Position numbers and translations under genes: made by a program. This document shows, one piece after another, positions 1 through 4,602 of a stretch of DNA of 7,142 nt. Every line of letters starts with the position of its first letter. The stretch's first letter is position 1. Source of the DNA: an uncultured Selenomonadales bacterium (GTDB taxonomy: Bacteria; Bacillota_C; Negativicutes; Selenomonadales; Selenomonadaceae); contig CAMYWI010000065.1 of NCBI GenBank assembly GCA_947302675.1, positions 1 to 7,142 of the forward strand, read 5' to 3'. Below the pieces are notes generated by a model. That model was given only the letters and a program-made list of their open reading frames with translations, had not been told where the DNA came from and searched no databases.

Positions 1-49
1 ATCTACACGATATCGAACACTCTTTCCCTACACGACGCTCTTCCGATCT
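1..49 (+). other. Illumina P5/TruSeq adapter remnant (non-biological)
   Basis: Bases 1-8 are the end of the P5 flow-cell oligo (ATCTACAC), bases 9-16 are an 8-base index (GATATCGA), and bases 17-49 are the TruSeq read-1 primer site ending in CTCTTCCGATCT. From memory this index is one of the IDT/Illumina unique dual i5 indexes. The full layout of P5 tail, index and primer site is exact, so this is untrimmed adapter assembled onto a contig end. It should be removed; genomic sequence starts at base 50. Confidence 0.98.
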
Positions 50-1099
50 GTTCGATTCGGTGTGGAGCGGGTCAAAAATTTTCTCGCCGAGCATTTGAAA
101 GCCGCCGCATATCCCGACAATCGCCGCGCCTTCCGCCGCGCGTTTCAAAATTTTTTCGGCAAAGTGATTCTCGCGCAGATAAATCAAATCTTCCGACGTA
201 TTCTTACTGCCAGGCAAAATAATCACGTCCGCCGCGTCGAGTTCGTCAGGAGCCGTCGCGTAGAAAAGATTAACATCAGCCTCGCCCGCCAAGCTGTCAA
301 AGTCCGTGAAGTTCGAGAGCTTGCCGAGCCGAATAACTGCAATTTTAATCTCGCCGTCCGAAGATTTTTTGTCGTCGAGTGAAACGCTGTCTTCGTCATC
401 AATGCCGAGCTTTTCTATGAAAGGCACAATTCCGAGCACGGGCTTTGAAGTTTTCTTCTCCAGAAATTCGACGGCGGGCAAAAGTAAATTCACGTCGCCG
501 CGAAATTTATTTATCACAAGCCCCTTGACCAGTTCGCGTTCGTCGTCGTCCAGAAGTTCAAGCGTCCCGACCAGCGACGCCAACGCCCCGCCCCTGTCGA
601 TGTCCGCGACCAAAATCACCGGCGCATTTAAAAATTTCGCAACGCGCATGTTCACAATGTCGTTGGCTTTTAAGTTGACTTCGGCGGGCGAGCCAGCCCC
701 CTCGATTATGATTGTGTCGAACTCGGCGGAAAGTTTTCGCAACGCCGCCTTGACCGCCTCAAATGCTTTTAGCGAGTAGCATTGATGATAAGCCGCCGCG
801 CTCATGACGCCAACCGCCCGCCCGTTGATTATGACCTGCGAAGTTGCGTTGCCCGTCGGCTTTAAAAGTACGGGATTCATTTCGACGCGCGGCGCGAGAT
901 TTGCCGCCTCAGCCTGCGCGACTTGTGCCCGACCCATTTCCAAGCCGTCCGCCGTCACGAACGAATTCAACGCCATGTTCTGCGCCTTGAACGGAGCCAC
1001 GCGCCGCCCTTCTCGATAAAAAATTCTGCACAGCGCGGTTGTCAATATGCTCTTGCCCACGTGCGAGCTTGTTCCTTGAAACATTAAATATTTAGCCAT
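50..1099 (-). CDS. cobQ: Adenosylcobyrate (cobyric acid) synthase CobQ/CbiP, 3'-truncated
   Basis: This enzyme performs the ATP- and glutamine-dependent amidation of the b, d, e and g side chains of adenosylcobyrinate a,c-diamide to give adenosylcobyrate, in cytosolic cobalamin synthesis. I translated the minus strand from ATG 1099 and it stays open for exactly 350 codons to base 50. Residues 1-230 form the synthetase domain with P-loop-like GTSSHVGKS (9-17), then KAQNMALNS (38-46), MNPVLLKP (74-81), IIEGAGSPAE (131-140) and VADIDRGG (164-171). The amidotransferase domain begins near residue 251, with LPGSKNT (295-301) and the nucleophile motif GICGGFQMLG (329-338, Cys331). The family is usually about 490-510 residues, so roughly the last 150, including the His of the triad, are missing. 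The frame stops because it runs into adapter, not because of mutation. The start overlaps the upstream acetyltransferase gene by 8 bases; a modest AAAAGG ribosome-binding site lies 9 bases upstream. Identification is firm. Confidence 0.95.
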
Positions 1100-1598
1100 T
1101 GTTCATAACCTTTTCAAATCGGAAAAAATAATCTCCACCCGGAAAATCTTCGTCGCCGTCAAAGCGCGGGTCTTTGTGCTTGGGATTGAAAAACTCGACC
1201 GCATGAAAGCCGCACTTGTTTATGTAAAAATGCAAGTTGCGTTTCTCGAAGTAAGGCGTCACGGTCTCCCAAATTTTTGTCGCGGGATAACGCGCCTCAA
1301 TCGCCCGCCACGCCGCCGCGCCAATGCCTTTGCTGTGGCAGTCGACGTTGACATAGAAAAGCGACAGCTCATTATGATTGTCCGCGCGAATCACGACGAC
1401 CGCCCCGCCGACAATCTCGCCGTCGCTCACAATATCCAAAACCTCCGCGTCCGCCTCCGCAAAAGATTTCTCAACGTCCTCACGCGGGATAATCTCCTTG
1501 CCGTCGTCGCCGTAAGTCTCGACCACAGCTTTTTTGAACGCCGCTTGAATGTTCACGATAAAATTTTCCCTGTCAAGCGTCGGGACAAGCTCAATCAC
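1092..1598 (-). CDS. GNAT-family N-acetyltransferase
   Basis: This is a 168-residue cytosolic acyltransferase of the GNAT fold, expected to transfer an acetyl group from acetyl-CoA to an amine; the substrate cannot be told from sequence. The beta4/alpha3 acetyl-CoA site is YVNVDCHSKGIG (82-93), with His88 where the usual R/Q-x-x-G-x-G motif has Arg or Gln. The later NLHFYINKCGF (121-131) matches the usual motif-B helix and the turn before the last strands. The C-terminus (about 140-160) is rich in Asp, Gly and Phe. The start is GTG at 1598, supported by GGAGGAGA at 1603-1610. The GTG overlaps the cobU stop as GTGA, and its own stop overlaps the cobQ start by 8 bases, so it is translationally embedded in the cobalamin operon. 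That position could mean a linked role or only co-transcription. The family call is solid; the function is unknown. Confidence 0.85.
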   Translation of the reverse strand: MIELVPTLDRENFIVNIQAAFKKAVVETYGDDGKEIIPREDVEKSFAEADAEVLDIVSDGEIVGGAVVVIRADNHNELSLFYVNVDCHSKGIGAAAWRAIEARYPATKIWETVTPYFEKRNLHFYINKCGFHAVEFFNPKHKDPRFDGDEDFPGGDYFFRFEKVMNNG

Positions 1599-2152
1599 AA
1601 AATCTCCTCCAATTTTTTTACGTCGACCGCCACGCCCGCCACCGTCAAGAAAACTTTTTCTGCTTGCGCGGCGAGCATTTGATTTGCCAAACCTGCCAAG
1701 TCGCGGAAACGTCGTGCCAATCTATTTTCGGGGACAATGCCAAAGCCGACCTCGTTCGTTACAAAAATCGTCGTCGCGTCGGATTTTTTTGCCGCGTCAA
1801 TTAACTTTTGAATCAGCCCGCGCAGTTTGTCATAAAGAAATTTTTCGTCGTCGCTATCCGCCGCGCAGATAAAGTTGCTAACATAAATCGTCACACAGTC
1901 AAAAAGTATCGCGTCGAAATTTTTGCCCGCCTCAAGAATTTTTTCTTCCGCATTGAAAGGAGCATCGAACGTCTTCCAGTTCTCTCCGCGCCGCGACTTG
2001 TGAACTTCAACGCGAAACTTCATCTCGTCATCAAAGAGTTGCGCGGTTGCAATGTAAGCCGCTCGCCCGCCGCCGATTTTCAACGCGAGCTTTTCTGCAA
2101 ATGAACTCTTGCCGCTCCGTGCGCCGCCCGTCACCAAAATTATCTTGCCCAA
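1595..2152 (-). CDS. cobU: Bifunctional adenosylcobinamide kinase / adenosylcobinamide-phosphate guanylyltransferase CobU
   Basis: This enzyme phosphorylates adenosylcobinamide and then transfers GMP to give adenosylcobinamide-GDP, the activated form joined to the lower ligand by CobS in nucleotide-loop assembly. The 185-residue length is normal. Visible motifs are the P-loop GGARSGKS (9-16), YIATAQLFDDEM (33-44), His51 in the VEVHKSRRGENW stretch (matching the guanylylated His46 of Salmonella CobU), and the family signature NEVGFGIVPENRLARRFRD followed by LAGLANQ. The start is TTG at 2152: it gives the normal N-terminus (MGKIILVTGG), has GGGAG about 9 bases upstream, and no in-frame ATG nearby fits. 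The gene is first in the minus-strand cob operon and overlaps the acetyltransferase gene by 4 bases. I found no convincing minus-strand promoter; TAGAAT (2194-2189) lacks a good -35 element. Confidence 0.95.
   Translation of the reverse strand: MGKIILVTGGARSGKSSFAEKLALKIGGGRAAYIATAQLFDDEMKFRVEVHKSRRGENWKTFDAPFNAEEKILEAGKNFDAILFDCVTIYVSNFICAADSDDEKFLYDKLRGLIQKLIDAAKKSDATTIFVTNEVGFGIVPENRLARRFRDLAGLANQMLAAQAEKVFLTVAGVAVDVKKLEEIL
1603..1610 (-). promoter_or_regulatory. Ribosome-binding site of the acetyltransferase gene
   Basis: On the minus strand GGAGGAGA lies inside the end of cobU, about 5-7 bases before GTG 1598. It decides the GTG start and shows that the acetyltransferase is translated in its own right despite the overlap. 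Confidence 0.75.
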
Positions 2153-2233
2153 AATATCTTTCTCCCTTGTCTTTGTAAAAAAGTTTTTATTCTACTTGAC
2201 AAGCAAAAATCCCTACTTAACCGCCGAAAAAGT

Positions 2234-2262
2234 TTGACTAAAAAAAGGGTGTGAAGTATAAT
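2234..2262 (+). promoter_or_regulatory. Sigma-A-type promoter of sigH
   Basis: TTGACT (2234-2239) is followed after exactly 17 bases by TATAAT (2257-2262), a near-perfect housekeeping promoter. Transcription should begin near 2269, giving a leader of only about 20 bases before the ribosome-binding site and ATG 2290. This implies strong basal expression of sigH. No operator-like inverted repeat is obvious within it. Confidence 0.85.
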
Positions 2263-2277
2263 CAGCGCGTAAAAATT

Positions 2278-2283
2278 GGAGGG
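2278..2283 (+). promoter_or_regulatory. Ribosome-binding site of sigH
   Basis: GGAGGG lies 6 bases before ATG 2290. It fixes the start there and excludes the in-frame GTG at 2251, which sits between the -35 and -10 promoter elements and so would not be transcribed. Confidence 0.85.
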
Positions 2284-2289
2284 CGTAAA

Positions 2290-3042
2290 ATGAAATCGAA
2301 CGTTGAAAATGCATTTGAACCCGAAGTTGCCGACGAGTACGCGAAATACGAGACGCTCACCGACGAAGAGCTTATCGTCGAGATAAAGGAGAAGGACGAC
2401 GCCTCCGCGCTTGATTATCTGATTCATCGCTACCGGAGTTTCGTTCGAGCCAAAGCGCGTTCGTATTTCCTAATCGGCGCGGACCGCGAGGACATCATTC
2501 AAGAGGGCATGATTGGTTTTTATAAAGCCGTGCGCGATTTTAAAAGCGATAAGCTGTCGAGTTTCCACGCCTTCGCCGAGCTGTGCGTCACGCGCCAAAT
2601 TATCACGGCGATTAAAACCGCGACGCGCCAAAAACATATCCCGCTGAATTCCTACGTCTCGCTCAACAAACCGATTTACGACGAAGATTCTGACCGCACG
2701 TTGCTTGACGTGATTAGCGGCGTCAAAGTCGCCGACCCCGAAGAACTTATTATCAGCCGCGAAGAATTTTTGACTATCGAAAAGAAAATGTCCGAGATCT
2801 TGAGCGAGCTTGAGTGGCAAGTTTTGATGGCGTATCTCGACGGGAAGTCTTATCAGGAAATTGCGCTGAGTTTGGACAGGCACGTTAAATCAATCGATAA
2901 CGCGCTCCAGCGAGTGAAACGCAAGCTCGAACGCTACGTTGCCAGTCGCGGCGAGACACTCGACATCGGCACGGTCTATCGCGGCTTGTCGACTCTCGAC
3001 CGTCACATGAAACCAACTGCGACTTTGAAAGCGCACAGCTAG
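2290..3042 (+). CDS. sigH: RNA polymerase sigma factor SigH (Spo0H family)
   Basis: This is an alternative sigma-70 family factor. In Bacillus SigH drives transition-state, competence and early sporulation genes; the regulon here is unknown. The 250-residue product matches Bacillus subtilis SigH closely through the core: ALDYLIHRYRSFVRAKARSY (40-59), LIGADREDIIQEGMIGFYKA (61-80), the region-2 DNA-binding part AFAELCVTRQIITAIKTATR (94-113), QKHIPLNSYVSL (114-125) and DRTLLDVISG (135-144). Region 4 carries the helix-turn-helix SYQEIALSLDRHVKSIDNAL (187-206). The tail after about residue 215 (from RYVASRGETLDIG to the end) extends some 30 residues beyond Bacillus SigH and has no recognised motif. 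The gene has its own promoter, a strong ribosome-binding site and a terminator, so it looks monocistronic. It is not beside rlmB, rpmG, secE or nusG as in Bacillus. Confidence 0.95.
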   Translation: MKSNVENAFEPEVADEYAKYETLTDEELIVEIKEKDDASALDYLIHRYRSFVRAKARSYFLIGADREDIIQEGMIGFYKAVRDFKSDKLSSFHAFAELCVTRQIITAIKTATRQKHIPLNSYVSLNKPIYDEDSDRTLLDVISGVKVADPEELIISREEFLTIEKKMSEILSELEWQVLMAYLDGKSYQEIALSLDRHVKSIDNALQRVKRKLERYVASRGETLDIGTVYRGLSTLDRHMKPTATLKAHS

Positions 3043-3070
3043 ACGTCCGCTGAGGCGTCTATTTTAATTT
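3041..3070 (+). terminator. Rho-independent terminator of sigH
   Basis: AGACG (3041-3045) pairs with CGTCT (3056-3060), continued by CC/GG after a bulged T, around the loop GCTGA. The T-rich ATTTTAATTT follows (3061-3070). The stem begins inside the sigH stop codon. The T tract is interrupted, so termination may be partial. Confidence 0.6.
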
Positions 3071-3098
3071 GGAATTAGGAATGAGGAATTAGGAATTG
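3071..3098 (+). repeat. Four tandem 7-base repeats (GGAATTA type)
   Basis: The copies are GGAATTA (3071-3077), GGAATGA (3078-3084), GGAATTA (3085-3091) and GGAATTG (3092-3098), back to back with only third-end variation. Every unit carries a GGAA core. The third copy, with its preceding GA, gives GAGGAA (3083-3088), a ribosome-binding site 7 bases before the TTG start of the next gene, and the last copy supplies that TTG. Change in copy number here would move ribosome-binding sites. Confidence 0.8.
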
Positions 3099-3734
3099 GG
3101 GAAGATTAATATCGATAAAATTTTAAGCAACGGCTTTCAAAGAGACGGCGACAAATTCATTCGCCGCGAAGAAATTTTGAACATGACGCTGACAATTATA
3201 ATCGACAATCAAGGCTCTGTCACGACAAAAATTATCGACGCGGACGGCGAACCTTACACCTTGCACCTTGTCGAGGGCGCAACCGGAAGTTTCGTTGGCT
3301 CCGTCAAAAATGCTTACGAGAAAATTTTAGCCGACGTCGCCGCAAATTGCTTTGACGACGAAATTTTTAAGTCCGCGCAGGCTTTGAAACTCGTTGAATA
3401 TATCCACGAGAAATTTTCTGACTCGCCGGAATTTCTCTGGGAAAAATTTCCGAACTACGCGGTCTTTCGTCGCAAGGACAATCGCAAGTGGTACGCCGTG
3501 ATTATGAGCGTGCCGAGAAATAAGTTGCAACTTGACGGCACGGAGGAGCTTGAGATTTTAAATCTGCGCGTCGAGCCGGAGGAGCTTGATAAAATTTTTG
3601 ACGGCGAAAAATATTTTCGCGGCTGGCATATGAACAAAAAATCGTGGCTGACGTTGCGCCTTGACGAAACTTTGACCGACGAGGAAATTTCTGCGCGGCT
3701 GGAAAAAAGTTATTGGCTTGCAAAGAAAAAATAA
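3096..3734 (+). CDS. YjbR/MmcQ-family (DUF419) protein
   Basis: This 212-residue cytosolic protein has a C-terminal YjbR/MmcQ (CyaY-like fold) domain, from about residue 95. Family hallmarks are PEFLWEKFPNYAVFR (111-125), DNRKWYAVIM (128-137), EILNLRVEPEEL (153-164), the GWHMNKKSWLTLRLD stretch (176-190) and the closing LEKSYWLAKKK (202-212). The family is often labelled DNA-binding from structural similarity, but its biological role is unproven. Residues 30-90 form an extra N-terminal region, also seen in many clostridial members, starting with a beta-rich part (TLTIIIDNQGSVTTKIIDADG) followed by a Tyr/Glu-rich helix. The start is TTG 3096, backed by GAGGAA at 3083-3088; ATG 3183 is a possible shorter start. 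A weak promoter (TAGACG 3040-3045, 17 bases, TTTAAT 3063-3068) overlaps the sigH terminator. Lys and Asp/Glu are abundant; no membrane segment is present. Confidence 0.85.
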   Translation: MGKINIDKILSNGFQRDGDKFIRREEILNMTLTIIIDNQGSVTTKIIDADGEPYTLHLVEGATGSFVGSVKNAYEKILADVAANCFDDEIFKSAQALKLVEYIHEKFSDSPEFLWEKFPNYAVFRRKDNRKWYAVIMSVPRNKLQLDGTEELEILNLRVEPEELDKIFDGEKYFRGWHMNKKSWLTLRLDETLTDEEISARLEKSYWLAKKK

Positions 3735-3746
3735 TCTGTGTATGAT
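3718..3746 (+). promoter_or_regulatory. Probable promoter of the ACT-HD-UPF0210 operon
   Basis: TTGCAA (3718-3723, 4 of 6 consensus bases) inside the last codons of yjbR is followed after 17 bases by TATGAT (3741-3746, 5 of 6). Predicted transcription starts near 3752, which coincides with the first bases of the structured leader (3751). That coincidence raises confidence, but no mapped start is available. Confidence 0.5.
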
Positions 3747-3750
3747 TATC

Positions 3751-3846
3751 GCGAGGTGAGCCGCTTTGAAAGCGGCGGAACAGTTGTCGCGTTCGACATT
3801 GCAATAACTTTAGCTGATTCACCGCGCTTGCGCTAAAAAATTTTTT
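3751..3846 (+). ncRNA. Candidate structured 5' leader RNA with alternative terminator-like hairpin
   Basis: The 118-base gap before the ACT gene can fold into a closed three-stem structure. The closing stem pairs 3751-3759 (GCGAGGTGA) with 3819-3827 (TCACCGCGC), with one A-G mismatch. Stem 2 is GCCGCTTTGAAAGCGGC (3760-3776), directly abutting the closing stem. Stem 3 is TGTCG (3785-3789) with CGACA (3794-3798) around CGTT. A competing pairing joins TTTAGC (3809-3814) to GCTAAA (3832-3837), followed by AAA and six T (3841-3846) just ahead of the ribosome-binding site. That competing hairpin would trap the 3' strand of the closing stem in its loop, so the two forms are unlikely to coexist. This resembles a riboswitch or attenuator layout, but I recognise no known class and no ligand can be named. 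Confidence 0.4.
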
Positions 3847-3852
3847 GGAAGG
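3847..3852 (+). promoter_or_regulatory. Ribosome-binding site of the ACT-domain gene
   Basis: GGAAGG directly touches ATG 3853, too close for use, but lies 9 bases before the in-frame TTG 3862. This favours the TTG start, which also gives the normal N-terminus of the family (MKLIVTVVG). Confidence 0.65.
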
Positions 3853-3861
3853 ATGATAACC

Positions 3862-4131
3862 TTGAAACTAATCGTGACCGTTGTCGGGCGAGACCGCGTC
3901 GGGATAATCGCCGCCGTGACGAAAATCCTTGCCGATAACAACGTCAACATTCTCAGCATCAACCAAAATATTTTGGACGGCTTTTTTAACATGATTCTGT
4001 TCGCGGAGGCGAGCGAGAGCAAAATTAAACTCGTCGACCTGCAACAAAAACTGCGCGAGCAGGGCGAGGCTATCGGCGTCGAGATAAAAACGCAGCACCA
4101 AGATATTTTCGACGTCATGCACAAAATTTGA
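3862..4131 (+). CDS. ACT-domain protein, UPF0237 family
   Basis: This 89-residue protein consists of a single ACT domain, a small-molecule (often amino acid) binding fold that usually works as a dimer. The first strand KLIVTVVGRD (2-11) leads into the glycine-containing turn and helix DRVGIIAAVTKILADNNVNI (11-30), where ACT domains bind ligand at the domain interface. ILDGFFNMILFAEA (37-50) is strand 2-3, and the ending GVEIKTQHQDIFDVMHKI (72-89) is typical of UPF0237. No catalytic domain is attached, so it is probably a sensor or regulatory partner. UPF0237 genes are commonly next to UPF0210 genes, as in Streptococcus pneumoniae; here an HD gene sits between them. An alternative start at ATG 3853 adds three residues. 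The downstream gap is 3 bases. Confidence 0.88.
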   Translation: MKLIVTVVGRDRVGIIAAVTKILADNNVNILSINQNILDGFFNMILFAEASESKIKLVDLQQKLREQGEAIGVEIKTQHQDIFDVMHKI

Positions 4132-4134
4132 GCC

Positions 4135-4602
4135 ATGAAAAATTTTGCCAATCACAACGATAAAAGAGTTCGCGCGGCGTTCGCGGTCGCCAAAGAAATT
4201 CACGCGGGGCAAGTCGACAAGGGCGGCGTCGATTATCTCAATCACCCGCTGACCGTCGCGAGCAACGTCGGCGAGAACATTTCCGCGATTATCGTCGCCC
4301 TTCTTCATGACGTGGTTGAGGACGGCGATAAAACTTTTGACGACTTGCAGAAAGAAATTCCGTTGACGGCGGACGAGTTGCAGGCGTTGAAACTCTTGAC
4401 GCACGATAAAAATATTCCGTACTTCGATTACGTCAAGCAGATTAAGACTAACGAACTCGCCGCGCAGGTCAAAGCCGCCGACTTGCGCCACAACTCCGAC
4501 TTGTCGCGCATAAAAAATCCTGCGGCAAAAGATTTGGAGCGCGTGGAAAAATATCGGCTCGCGTTGGAAATTTTGGGGAGGAAAACTTTTGATAACGATT
4601 GA
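4135..4602 (+). CDS. Stand-alone HD-domain hydrolase related to SpoT/Mesh1 hydrolases
   Basis: This 155-residue protein is just an HD metal-dependent phosphohydrolase domain with no synthetase, TGS or ACT parts. Compared with the Rel/SpoT hydrolase, the metal and catalytic residues are present: His37 (NHPL), His58-Asp59 and Glu62-Asp63 in [11 protein letters not shown], and Asp116 with Asn120 in KAADLRHN. The Arg that stacks on the guanine of ppGpp (after GQ in Rel and Mesh1) is absent: the stretch reads HAGQVDKGG (23-31), with Asp28 there. The substrate may therefore be a different nucleotide or phosphate ester. The start ATG 4135 is 3 bases after the ACT stop with no clear ribosome-binding site, implying translational coupling. 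The 3' end overlaps the UPF0210 gene by 14 bases. The fold call is firm; alarmone hydrolysis is only a possibility. Confidence 0.88.
   Translation: MKNFANHNDKRVRAAFAVAKEIHAGQVDKGGVDYLNHPLTVASNVGENISAIIVALLHDVVEDGDKTFDDLQKEIPLTADELQALKLLTHDKNIPYFDYVKQIKTNELAAQVKAADLRHNSDLSRIKNPAAKDLERVEKYRLALEILGRKTFDND
4575..4581 (+). promoter_or_regulatory. Ribosome-binding site of the UPF0210 gene
   Basis: GGGGAGG inside the end of the HD gene lies 7 bases before TTG 4589. It fixes a TTG start that overlaps the HD gene by 14 bases. Confidence 0.8.

Larger units (their letters stand above)
2153..2289. other. Divergent intergenic region between cobU and sigH
   Basis: This 137-base AT-rich gap separates the minus-strand cob operon from plus-strand sigH. 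It holds the sigH promoter and ribosome-binding site described separately. A short palindrome, CTTGACAAG (2195-2203), contains a consensus TTGACA on the plus strand and TTGTCA on the minus strand, but neither has a good -10 element at 16-18 bases. No B12-box or long structured leader is visible on the cobU side. No open frame of interest crosses it. Confidence 0.6.

Noticed and set aside
62..1019. Plus-strand open frames opposite the left end
   Set aside because: They are antisense shadows of cobQ, whose minus-strand translation has all family motifs; their composition is Arg/Ser-rich and no domain is seen.
1176..2104. Plus-strand frames opposite the acetyltransferase and cobU
   Set aside because: Shadows of well-recognised minus-strand genes, without ribosome-binding sites or known motifs.
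2196..2201. Consensus TTGACA as a second sigH promoter
   Set aside because: No acceptable -10 element is found 16-18 bases downstream (GC-rich AACCGC there).
2251..2289. Longer SigH start at GTG 2251
   Set aside because: It lies between the -35 and -10 promoter elements, upstream of the expected transcript start, and GGAGGG fits ATG 2290.
3853..3861. ATG 3853 as start of the ACT gene
   Set aside because: The ribosome-binding site touches it directly; TTG 3862 has 9-base spacing and the usual family N-terminus. It is kept only as an alternative.
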